Shown one piece after another: positions 16,063 to 23,936 of a stretch of 64,000 nucleotides of DNA; within the stretch, counting starts at the first letter, position 1, and every line of letters begins with the position of its first letter. The DNA is from Tardibacter sp963781025. Lineage in GTDB: Bacteria > Pseudomonadota > Alphaproteobacteria > Sphingomonadales > Sphingomonadaceae. The translations under genes were made by a program, and so were the position numbers. The notes beneath the pieces were generated by a model, which did not search any database, was not told where the DNA came from, and worked only from the letters and a program-made list of their open reading frames with translations. The stretch spans positions 2,170,001 to 2,234,000 of the forward strand of contig CAWADU010000003.1 of assembly GCA_963781025.1 (NCBI GenBank), written 5' to 3'.

Positions 16063-17455
16063 CGAAACGTCCAATAAGCTGTGGGGCGGCCGGTTTGCCG
16101 AAGGCCCGTCCGCGGTCATGCGCGACATTAACGCTTCGATACCGTTCGACAAGCGATTGTGGCGCCAGGATTTGCGCGGTTCGGTCGCGCATTGCGAGAT
16201 GTTGAAGGCGCGCGGCATCATCGACGCCGCCGATGCCGACGCGATCCTTGAGGGATTGAAGGCGATCGAGGCCGAATATGAAGCCGGCGGCCTTGTCGAA
16301 AATCTCGCGCTTGAAGACATCCACATGCATGTCGAATCGCGGCTGGCAGAGCTGATCGGCCCGGCGGCGGGGCGGTTGCACACCGCGCGCTCGCGCAACG
16401 ACCAGGTCGCGACCGACTTCCGCCTGTGGGTGCGCGACGCGATCGATGCCATTTCCGAAGGACTGCGGGCCTTCGCCCAGATGCTGCTGAAGCGGGCGGA
16501 CGAGCATGCCGATACGGTAATGCCGGGATTCACCCATTTGCAGGTCGCGCAGCCGGTGACGCTCGGCCACCATCTGATGGCCTATTATGAGATGACCCGG
16601 CGCGACCTCGGCCGGTTCGCCGATGCGCGGGCGCGATTGAATGAATCGCCGCTGGGCGCGGCCGCTCTCGCCGGGACGGGCTTTCCCACCGACCGGTCCA
16701 TGACGGCCAAGGCGCTGGGATTCGACCGGCCGACGGCGAACTCGCTGGACAGCGTTTCCGACCGCGACTTTGCAATCGAATTCCTGACATCGGCTGTGCA
16801 GGCGTCGCTCCATCTGTCGCGGCTGGCGGAGGAGATCATCATCTGGGCATCGCAGCCCTATGGCTTCGTCAAGCTGCCCGATGCCTATTCCACCGGCTCG
16901 TCGATCATGCCGCAGAAGCGCAACCCCGACGCGGCCGAGCTGGTGCGCGGCCATGCGGGCCGCATCCTTGGCTGCATGACGTCATTGATGGTGACGATGA
17001 AGGGCCTGCCGCTCGCCTATTCGAAGGACATGCAGGACGACAAGCCGCCGGTGTTCGAAGCCTATGACCTGCTGGCGCTCAGCATCGCGGCGATGACCGG
17101 CATGGTCGAAACGCTGCAATTTGTGCCGGAAAAGATGCGCGCTGCGGCGGCGGGCGGATTTTCCACCGCGACCGATCTCGCCGACTGGCTGGTGCGCGAA
17201 GCGGGCGTGCCGTTCCGCGAGGCGCATCACATAACCGGGCGCGCGGTGAAGGCGGCGGAAGAGGCGGGCGTAACGCTGCCCGACCTGCCGCTGGAGACGC
17301 TTGCCGCCATCGACGCGCGGATCGACGCTCGGGTCTATGGGGTGCTGTCGGTAGAGGCGTCGGTCGCCAGCCGCAAAAGCCATGGCGGCACCGCGCCCGA
17401 TCAGGTGCGCGCCCGCATCGCCGAGGCAAGGCGGAAGCTGGAGGAAAAGTCATGA
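16034..17455 (+). CDS. argH: argininosuccinate lyase
   Basis: A 473-residue enzyme of the fumarase/aspartase superfamily that splits argininosuccinate into arginine and fumarate. It shows NKLWGGRFAEGPS near the start, HTARSRNDQVATD (catalytic region), THLQVAQPVTLGHH, and the superfamily signature GSSIMPQKRNPD. The start is uncertain. No ATG fits, and GTG 16034 is the only ordinary start codon close to the conserved N-terminus, but it has no ribosome site and overlaps tlpA on the other strand. It is coupled to the small lipoprotein gene by an ATGA overlap. Confidence 0.93.
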   Translation: MRRAAITKRIETSNKLWGGRFAEGPSAVMRDINASIPFDKRLWRQDLRGSVAHCEMLKARGIIDAADADAILEGLKAIEAEYEAGGLVENLALEDIHMHVESRLAELIGPAAGRLHTARSRNDQVATDFRLWVRDAIDAISEGLRAFAQMLLKRADEHADTVMPGFTHLQVAQPVTLGHHLMAYYEMTRRDLGRFADARARLNESPLGAAALAGTGFPTDRSMTAKALGFDRPTANSLDSVSDRDFAIEFLTSAVQASLHLSRLAEEIIIWASQPYGFVKLPDAYSTGSSIMPQKRNPDAAELVRGHAGRILGCMTSLMVTMKGLPLAYSKDMQDDKPPVFEAYDLLALSIAAMTGMVETLQFVPEKMRAAAAGGFSTATDLADWLVREAGVPFREAHHITGRAVKAAEEAGVTLPDLPLETLAAIDARIDARVYGVLSVEASVASRKSHGGTAPDQVRARIAEARRKLEEKS

Positions 17456-17691
17456 ACCGCTGGGTCGTGCTGGGACTGGCGGCGCTCGCGCTTGCCGGCT
17501 GCGGCGCCAAACGCAACCTTCAGCCGCCGGGGGGCAAGCTGCCGCCCAAGCCGGCCGCCGCGCCTGCGCCGCGCACGTTCGACCAGATGATGACACCGCC
17601 GCCCCAGGCCGCGCCCGATCGCGTCAATGACCCGCTTTCGAAGTCGCAGCGCCGCCCCGCCGACCGTTTCGACCTGCCGCCGCCGGGGTGA
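17452..17691 (+). CDS. small LptM-like lipoprotein
   Basis: A 79-residue protein with a classic lipobox (ALALAGC, cysteine at 17) followed by a short proline- and alanine-rich tail. It overlaps argH by ATGA and precedes lysA by 26 bases. Small lipoproteins in the same argH-lysA position are common in proteobacteria and belong to the YifL/LptM group, whose E. coli member helps assemble the LptDE lipopolysaccharide translocon. The identification rests on lipobox, size and synteny only, because the mature part is low-complexity. Confidence 0.6.
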   Translation: MNRWVVLGLAALALAGCGAKRNLQPPGGKLPPKPAAAPAPRTFDQMMTPPPQAAPDRVNDPLSKSQRRPADRFDLPPPG

Positions 17692-17717
17692 CGGGTTCTG
17701 GTTTGGAATAAAAGATA

Positions 17718-19001
17718 ATGGACCATTTCGACTATCGCGACGGCGTGCTTCATGCGGAAGATGTCGCGCTTCCGGAGATTGCCGAGGCTGTCGGCACGCC
17801 CTTCTACTGCTATTCGACGGCGACGATCGAACGGCATTTCCGCGTGTTCAGCGAGGCGCTGGCAGGGGTGAATTCCGGCGCCGACGGGCCGCTGGTCGCC
17901 TATGCGGTGAAAGCCAATCCGAACAAGTCGGTGATCGCCACCCTGGCCCGCATGGGCGCGGGTGCGGACGTCGTGTCATCGGGCGAACTGCGCCGCGCGC
18001 TGGCCGCGGGCGTGCCGGCGGAGCGGATCGTCTTTTCCGGTGTCGGCAAGACGCGCGAGGAACTGGAGGAGGCGCTCCGGATCGGCATCTACCAGTTCAA
18101 TCTGGAATCCGAGCCCGAGGCCGAGATGCTGTCGGAAGTCGCGGTGGCGCTGGGCAAGACCGCCCCCATCGCTTTCCGCATCAACCCCGATGTCGATGCC
18201 GGAACGCACGCCAAGATTTCGACCGGCAAGTCCGAAAACAAGTTCGGCGTGCCGATCAGCCGCGCGCTGGAAGCCTATGCGCTGGCCGCCCGATTGCCCG
18301 GCCTCGACCCCGTGGGCGTCGCGGTGCACATCGGCAGCCAGCTCACCCGGCTTGCGCCGATGGAGGCCGCCTTTACCCGCGTCGGCGAACTTGTCGCCGA
18401 ACTGCGCGCGGCGGGCCACGACATCCGCCGGGCGGACCTGGGCGGCGGTCTGGGCATACCCTATGATCGCTCGAAGGCCGAGCCGCCGCTGCCGTCGGCC
18501 TATGGCGAGATGGTGGCGCGGGTGACGCAAGACTGGGACGTCCGGCTGACATTCGAGCCCGGGCGGCTGATCGTCGGCAATGCGGGCGTGCTCGTGTCGC
18601 GCGTGATCCGGGTGAAGCAGGGGGAAACTTCGTCCTTCGTCATCGTTGATGCCGCAATGAACGATCTCATCCGCCCGACGCTCTATGAGGCATGGCACGA
18701 CATCCTCGCCGTCGAGCCGCGTGAAGGGCGGATCACCGCCACGGTTGCCGGCCCGGTCTGCGAAACCGGCGACACTTTCGCGGAAGGAAGGGCGATCTCT
18801 CCGGTCGAGGCAGGCGACCTGGTCGCCTTCATGACCGCCGGGGCCTATGGCGCGACCATGGCATCCACCTACAATTCAAGGCCTCTCGTCCCAGAGGTGA
18901 TCATTTCGAAAGAGAAATGGGCAATTGTCCGCGCGCGGCCTTCCGTCGAATCGCTGATCGACGCCGATGCGCTGGCACCGTGGCTCAATATCCAGGAGTG
19001 A
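17718..19001 (+). CDS. lysA: diaminopimelate decarboxylase
   Basis: A 427-residue PLP enzyme that converts meso-diaminopimelate to lysine. The PLP lysine is K65 in AYAVKANPN. HIGSQL, GGGLGIPY, FEPGR and GPVCETGDTF, which carries the active-site cysteine, are all present in order, as in the family of group IV decarboxylases. It follows argH and the small lipoprotein gene and ends three bases before galU, so the four genes may form one transcript. Confidence 0.96.
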   Translation: MDHFDYRDGVLHAEDVALPEIAEAVGTPFYCYSTATIERHFRVFSEALAGVNSGADGPLVAYAVKANPNKSVIATLARMGAGADVVSSGELRRALAAGVPAERIVFSGVGKTREELEEALRIGIYQFNLESEPEAEMLSEVAVALGKTAPIAFRINPDVDAGTHAKISTGKSENKFGVPISRALEAYALAARLPGLDPVGVAVHIGSQLTRLAPMEAAFTRVGELVAELRAAGHDIRRADLGGGLGIPYDRSKAEPPLPSAYGEMVARVTQDWDVRLTFEPGRLIVGNAGVLVSRVIRVKQGETSSFVIVDAAMNDLIRPTLYEAWHDILAVEPREGRITATVAGPVCETGDTFAEGRAISPVEAGDLVAFMTAGAYGATMASTYNSRPLVPEVIISKEKWAIVRARPSVESLIDADALAPWLNIQE

Positions 19002-19004
19002 TTC

Positions 19005-19868
19005 ATGCAGTTCAAGCCGGTTCGCAAGGCAGTGTTTCCCGTGGGAGGGCTTGGCACGCGCTTCCTTCCCGCGACCAAGGCGATCCCCAAGGAGATGCTG
19101 ACCGTCGTCGATAAGCCGCTGATCCAATATGCGGTCGAAGAGGCCATGGAAGCCGGCATCGAGCAGATCATCTTCGTCACCGGGCGCGGCAAGAGCGCGC
19201 TCGAAGACCATTTCGACATTTCCTACGAGCTTGAATCCACGATGAAAGAGCGTGGCAAATCGCTGGAGGTGATTGAAAGCATCCGCCAGAAGCCCGGCTC
19301 GCCGGTCTATGTTCGCCAGCAGGAGCCGCTGGGTCTTGGCCATGCCGTGTGGTGCGCGCGGCAGATCGTCGGCGACGAACCCTTTGCCGTCTTCCTTCCC
19401 GACGAGCTGATGGTCGGCAGCCCCGGCTTCATGCGGCAGATGGTCGACGCCTATGAGAAGGTCGGCGGCAATGTCATCGGCGCGCTGGAAGTGGCGCCGG
19501 AAGAAACCGACAAATACGGCATCATCTCACCCGGCGCGCGCAACGGCCGCCTGGTCGAAGTGACGGCGCTTGTCGAAAAGCCCGCGCGCGGCACCGCGCC
19601 CTCCAATTTGATGATTCCCGGCCGTTATATCCTCCAGCCCGAGGTGATGCGCATCCTTGAACGGCAGGAAAAGGGGGCGGGCGGCGAAATCCAGCTGACC
19701 GACGCCATGGCGCAACTGATCGGCGAGCAGCCGTTCCACGGCTTCACCTTCGACGGCCAGCGGCACGACTGCGGCGACAAGGCGGGTTTCATCCAGGCGA
19801 ACATCGCGCTTGCGCTTGCCCATCCCGACATCGGCCCGGCGGTGCGGTCGTTCATCGCAAATCTCTAG
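19005..19868 (+). CDS. galU: UTP-glucose-1-phosphate uridylyltransferase
   Basis: A 287-residue nucleotidyltransferase making UDP-glucose for surface polysaccharide and glycolipid synthesis. It has the nucleotide-binding start GGLGTRFLPATKAIPKEM, the VDKPLIQYAVEEA segment, and the C-terminal FDGQRHDCGDKAGFIQAN, all conserved in bacterial GalU. AGGAG precedes its start in the three-base gap to lysA, suggesting co-transcription. Confidence 0.96.
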   Translation: MQFKPVRKAVFPVGGLGTRFLPATKAIPKEMLTVVDKPLIQYAVEEAMEAGIEQIIFVTGRGKSALEDHFDISYELESTMKERGKSLEVIESIRQKPGSPVYVRQQEPLGLGHAVWCARQIVGDEPFAVFLPDELMVGSPGFMRQMVDAYEKVGGNVIGALEVAPEETDKYGIISPGARNGRLVEVTALVEKPARGTAPSNLMIPGRYILQPEVMRILERQEKGAGGEIQLTDAMAQLIGEQPFHGFTFDGQRHDCGDKAGFIQANIALALAHPDIGPAVRSFIANL

Positions 19869-19956
19869 GCATATTGATATCGCGCCCGTCTTCGTCCTCC
19901 AATTACGTGCGCCGTAAAGGCTTGGCAACGGGCCAAACTCGGGCGACAAGGAGCCC

Positions 19957-20743
19957 GTGCAAAGCCTGCCGCTTTTCGTAACGCTGAAGGACCGCCCGGT
20001 CATGCTGCTGGGTCATGGTCCCGTGGCGGATGCCAAGGCGCGGCTGCTTGAACGCTGCGGCGCGCGGATTGTACGGGACGAGGACGCCGATGCCCGAACT
20101 CGCCATAATAGCGATCGAGGACGATACCGAGGCCGAAGCCGCAGCGGCCAGGTTGAAGGCGAGGGGCGTCCTGATCAACGCCGTCGACCGTCCCCGGCTT
20201 TGCGATTTCACGCTGCCGGCGATCGTCGACCGGTCGCCCGTGATTATCGCGATCGGCACGGGTGGCGCATCCGCCAGCCTTGCCAAGGCGCTGCGGCAAT
20301 GGTTGGAGCGAATGCTGCCGGCATCGCTGGGCCGCGTGGCGGAGGCGCTGAAGGCGGCCAAGCCGCGATTAGCTGGGCGTTTTCCCCAAGCGGATGAGCG
20401 GCGTGCCTTTCTGGACGGATTATTGTCGCCTGGCGGTTCTCTTGATCCGCTGGCCGATCACGCCGCGCCCGCACAGCTTGTCGCCGACGCGCTGGATGAC
20501 GGGGTGGAACCGCTCGCCCACGGCTTTGATGTGGTTGAACTGAAAAGCGCCGATCCGGACGATCTGACGCTGCGCGCCGCGCGACTGCTGTCGGCGGCCG
20601 ACACCGTCTGTTACCGGCCGGACGTGCCCGCCGCCATTATCGACCGGGCGCGCGCCGATGCGCACCGCATTCCAGCCATGCATCCGCCAGCCGGCCTTCC
20701 AGCGGGGCGCACGGTTTTTTTGAAGATGGCGGAGGGTGAATGA
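19957..20743 (+). pseudogene. frameshifted siroheme synthase (precorrin-2 dehydrogenase domain with short SUMT-like tail)
   Basis: The frame from GTG 19957, with AGGAG upstream, encodes a CysG N-terminus (FVTLKDRPVMLLGHGPVADAKARLLERCGA in part), then breaks at about 20086-20094. The remainder, with LAIIAIEDDTEAEAAAARLK, VLINAVDRPRLCDFTLPAIVDR and IGTGGASASLAKALRQ, continues in the +1 frame. Removing one C from CCC at 20092-20094 would rejoin the two parts. The product would be an NAD-dependent precorrin-2 dehydrogenase/sirohydrochlorin ferrochelatase making siroheme. The tail has ADPDDLTLRAARLLSAADTV, which resembles the start of the uroporphyrinogen methyltransferase domain but stops after about 60 residues. 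It is either a true frameshift or a sequencing error. Its end overlaps corA by ATGA. Confidence 0.75.
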
Positions 20744-21699
20744 CCAAAAGCTGGGCCTATGCGGTCGATGGGGCGGGGCAAGCCAAGGCGATTTCGCTGG
20801 AGACAGCGGCCGGCATCTTCGGGAAGACGCCATTTGTCTGGGTCCATCTCAACGGCCGCGACCCTGGCGCGCTGGAGTGGCTGCAACATGAATGCGGCAT
20901 CCCCTATCCGGCTTTCGTCGCGCTGACGGCGGTCGAAACACGCCCGCGCGGCGACATGCTGGATGGCGGCGCGATCATCAACCTGCGCGGCCTGGGCACG
21001 ACACCCGACGACGATCCCGACGCGCTGGTATCCATTCGCCTTTGGGCCGAAGCCGGCCGCGTGATTTCGATCAGCTTTCGGTCGCTGGCCGATATCGAGC
21101 AGGTTTGCGCCGACGTCGCGGCGGGCAAGATCCGGGATCCCGGCGACCTCATCGTCGAACTGGCCGATGCGATCACGACGCGGCTCGACCCGGAAGTCGC
21201 CGCGCTGGGCGATGTCGTGGACGAGCTGGAAGGCCATATCGACAACGCCGTCATACTGGGCGCGCGAAGCCGCATCGCCAAGGCGCGCTCCACGGCCATC
21301 GACTACCGGCGTTTCCTCCAGCCGCAGCGTGACGCGCTTGAACGGCTTTCGCTCGCGACGGCCGACTGGTTGGGCGCCGACGACCGGCTTCATCTGCGGG
21401 AGGCCGCGAACCGGGCCGCGCGCATGGCCGAGGAAATGGAAGCCGTGCGCGAACGTTCGGCGCTGCTGCACGAACAGCTCACCGACCTCAGGACCGAACA
21501 GATCGATCAGCGAGCCTTGATCGTCGCGATCATCGCATTGATCTTTCTGCCGCTGACCTTCGTGACGGGGCTGTTCGGCATGAATGTCGCAGGCATTCCC
21601 TTGCGGGATAATCCGATGGCGTTCTGGTGGATCGCCATTGCCAGCGCTGTCTTTGGTCTTGTGCTGTGGGCGATGATCAGGTTGCGGCGGTGGTTTTGA
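20740..21699 (+). CDS. CorA/ZntB-family divalent cation transporter
   Basis: A 319-residue protein with a large soluble N-terminal domain, including a long helix with ERLSLATADWLGADDRLHLREAA, and two C-terminal membrane helices. The signature GMN is in LFGMNVAGIPL between them. The loop after GMN and the overall length are nearer to ZntB-type proteins than to E. coli CorA. The family moves magnesium, cobalt or zinc; the ion here is not certain. The start overlaps the end of the siroheme synthase gene, and the DeoR gene converges from the right. Confidence 0.85.
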   Translation: MTKSWAYAVDGAGQAKAISLETAAGIFGKTPFVWVHLNGRDPGALEWLQHECGIPYPAFVALTAVETRPRGDMLDGGAIINLRGLGTTPDDDPDALVSIRLWAEAGRVISISFRSLADIEQVCADVAAGKIRDPGDLIVELADAITTRLDPEVAALGDVVDELEGHIDNAVILGARSRIAKARSTAIDYRRFLQPQRDALERLSLATADWLGADDRLHLREAANRAARMAEEMEAVRERSALLHEQLTDLRTEQIDQRALIVAIIALIFLPLTFVTGLFGMNVAGIPLRDNPMAFWWIAIASAVFGLVLWAMIRLRRWF

Positions 21700-21748
21700 C
21701 GCCATAGCGCAGCGCGGCTTGCCCGATGCAGACCTTATGCCGCCGCTA

Positions 21749-22543
21749 TCATATGTCCGCGACGATCAGTCTGGTTCCCGCCTTTTTGATGATGCCCGCG
21801 TGTTCGTCGCTGATCGCGTTGTCGGTGATAATGGTGTCCACATCGTCAAGCGCGCAAAGCACATGGCCCGCAGGCGCCTCGAACTTGCTGCTGTCGACCA
21901 GGGCGATGACCTCATCCGCGCGGTCCAGCAGCCGCCGTTCGGCCTGAATCAGCAGGACGTCGGTCTGCATCAGGCCGTGACGCCCTATCGACGCCGCGCC
22001 GATGAACAGCTTCGACGCGCGAAACCGGCTCATCCCATCGTCCTCGAACGGAGAAAGCACGATGTTCTGTTCCCGGAACAAGGTGCCCGCGGGCATGGAA
22101 ACCTGCGTGCCGGACTGTGTCAGCAGAGCGCTGACGATGTGCAGCGAATTGGTGAGGACGTGCAGCCCCAGCGAGGCGAGGTGCGGGCACATCTGAAGGG
22201 TGGTCGATCCGCCGTCGATGATCACCGTTTCATCCGGCCGGCAAAGCGCGGCGGCCGCCTTGGCGATGGCGCGTTTCTGCGGGGCGTTGCGGTGAATGTT
22301 CTCGTGGAACGGAACGCCGCTCAAATGGCCCTGGTCAGCGAGGCTCGCGGCCGGTGCTTCGACCAGCCTCGCACCGCCACGCACGCGCACGATGATGCCG
22401 CTGACCTCCAGCCGATCAAGGTCGCGGCGCAGCGTCGCCGGCGAAGCGGCGACGGCGCGGCCCAGATCCTGAAACGACAGAAAGCCCGTGCGCTGCAATA
22501 GCTCCAGAATCAGCTTTTCGCGTTCGGCCGCATGCATTTTCAT
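21749..22543 (-). CDS. DeoR-family repressor, likely controls the rhamnose genes
   Basis: A 264-residue protein with an N-terminal winged helix (AAEREKLILELLQRTG, then FQDLGRAVAASPATLRRDLDRLE). The C-terminal DeoR sensor domain has IIDGGSTTLQMCPHL, the phosphosugar-binding type of loop, followed by VLTNSL and FIGAASIGRHGLM. DeoR repressors usually respond to sugar phosphates. It is the last gene of the leftward rhamnose arm, 53 bases after rhamnose isomerase. Control of both arms by binding the divergent promoter at 26.1 kb is the natural inference, with rhamnulose-1-phosphate or a similar compound as inducer. Confidence 0.85.
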   Translation of the reverse strand: MKMHAAEREKLILELLQRTGFLSFQDLGRAVAASPATLRRDLDRLEVSGIIVRVRGGARLVEAPAASLADQGHLSGVPFHENIHRNAPQKRAIAKAAAALCRPDETVIIDGGSTTLQMCPHLASLGLHVLTNSLHIVSALLTQSGTQVSMPAGTLFREQNIVLSPFEDDGMSRFRASKLFIGAASIGRHGLMQTDVLLIQAERRLLDRADEVIALVDSSKFEAPAGHVLCALDDVDTIITDNAISDEHAGIIKKAGTRLIVADI

Positions 22544-22574
22544 CTCCCCGCCTGGAAGATATTGCTGCCGCCCG

Positions 22575-22590
22575 ATGCTTGCGCAAGCAT
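22575..22590. promoter_or_regulatory. perfect 16-base palindrome between rhamnose isomerase and deoR
   Basis: ATGCTTGCGCAAGCAT is a perfect palindrome lying between the isomerase stop and the repressor start. As RNA it would give only a 6-bp stem with a 4-base loop and no T-run, so a protein-binding site, for example for autoregulation, is at least as likely as a terminator. Confidence 0.35.
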
Positions 22591-22596
22591 TTCCGT

Positions 22597-23892
22597 CTAG
22601 ACGATGCCCGCGCCCGAACCGGCGGCGTTGCGTTCCTGCGCCTTGCGGTCGCGCCAGCCGCTCGCGCGATAGGCGGCGAGCACGTCGATCGCGCCGCCCG
22701 CCTCGATCCGCGCCATCGCAAGGATCGGCGCGACATCGATGCGATAGGCGCTGCGGAGCGCCTGGAACGCCGCCATCACGTCATTGCGGTTCTGGGCGTC
22801 GTGCAAGGCGTCGCGATCGACGATCACCGCCTTCGCATAGCATTCGACGATGGTTTCGGCCGAAGCGAGCATGGATTCGATCGGATCGGTAACATTGTGC
22901 GACTGATCGATCATATAGGCCGGATCGAAACCGTCGCGCGGGTTCAGCTCGGCTTCCACAAGCTCGTTGAAAACGAGGAAAAGCTGGTGCGGGTTGATCG
23001 ACCCCGAATCCAGATCGTCGTCGCCATATTTGCTGTCGTTGAAATGGAACCCGCCCAGTTTTCCGAAGCGATGGAGCCGCGCCACGATCTGTTCGATGTT
23101 GACGTTGGGGGCATGGTGGCCAAGATCGACAAGGCATTTCGCCTTTGGGCCAAGCGTCTGCGCGGCGAGGATCGAGCTGCCCCAGTCCGACAGCACCGTC
23201 GAATAGAAGGCCGGTTCGTACACCTTGTGTTCGAGCAGGAGCCGCCAATCATCGGGCAGGGCGCTATAGACCTGCGCCGTTGCATCGAGATAGCGGTCGA
23301 ACGAACGGCCGAGGTCCTGCTGGCCGGGGAAATTGGTGCCGTCGCCGATCCAGATGGTGAGGTCGCGCGAACCGAGCTGCTTGCCGATCTCGATGCATTC
23401 GAGATTGTGCTCGACCGCCTGCTGGCGGGTGGCCTCCACGTTCGAAGAAAGCGAACCCGTGACATAGCTGTGCGGCTGTCCGGGCTGGTCCTGGAAGGTG
23501 TTGCTGTTGACCGCGTCAAAGCCAAGGCCCAGGCTTTCGGCTTCTTCACGCAATGCGCCATAGTCGCTGACCTTGTCCCAGGGGAAGTGGGGCGAGACGC
23601 GAGGCGTGACGGTGGAAAGCTGGTGGACGACGGCGCAATCCTCCAGCTTTTCGTGGACGTTGGTGGGTTCGCCCGGAATCGGGAACTTCGCGAAGCGGGT
23701 GCCGCCCCGGCCCGCGCCCCAGCTCGGCACGGCGACGGAAAAGGCGGCGATCCTGTCCTTCACAGCATCGATGCTGATGCCGCGACGGTCGAGCCGGCGG
23801 CCGAGGCTGTCATAGTCGTCCCGCAGCCCCGCCATGCCTTCGGCATTGAGGCTTTGTATCTGGTCGACGGAAAGGGGCAGTTGGCGAGCCAT
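22597..23892 (-). CDS. rhaI: L-rhamnose isomerase, RhaI type
   Basis: A 431-residue TIM-barrel enzyme resembling the broad-specificity L-rhamnose isomerase first known from Pseudomonas stutzeri rather than E. coli RhaA. Metal-site segments are visible in order: LLLEHKVYEP, CLVDLGHHAPN, and GGFHFNDSKYGDDDLD. It interconverts L-rhamnose and L-rhamnulose with a divalent metal. AGGAG precedes the start. It is the middle gene of the leftward arm, 44 bases after the RhaDE fusion gene, and works with the kinase and aldolase next to it. Confidence 0.9.
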   Translation of the reverse strand: MARQLPLSVDQIQSLNAEGMAGLRDDYDSLGRRLDRRGISIDAVKDRIAAFSVAVPSWGAGRGGTRFAKFPIPGEPTNVHEKLEDCAVVHQLSTVTPRVSPHFPWDKVSDYGALREEAESLGLGFDAVNSNTFQDQPGQPHSYVTGSLSSNVEATRQQAVEHNLECIEIGKQLGSRDLTIWIGDGTNFPGQQDLGRSFDRYLDATAQVYSALPDDWRLLLEHKVYEPAFYSTVLSDWGSSILAAQTLGPKAKCLVDLGHHAPNVNIEQIVARLHRFGKLGGFHFNDSKYGDDDLDSGSINPHQLFLVFNELVEAELNPRDGFDPAYMIDQSHNVTDPIESMLASAETIVECYAKAVIVDRDALHDAQNRNDVMAAFQALRSAYRIDVAPILAMARIEAGGAIDVLAAYRASGWRDRKAQERNAAGSGAGIV

Positions 23893-23936
23893 CGAAACGT
23901 CTCCTAATCTAGCATGCGATCACAGGAAGCCGTGCC

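Noticed and set aside
20080..20100. programmed ribosomal frameshift in the siroheme synthase gene
   Set aside because: No slippery heptamer, downstream pseudoknot or internal Shine-Dalgarno at a suitable distance is visible; an indel is simpler.
22579..23907. 442-codon open frame opposite the rhamnose isomerase
   Set aside because: Shadow of a well-supported gene; no start signal or domain.
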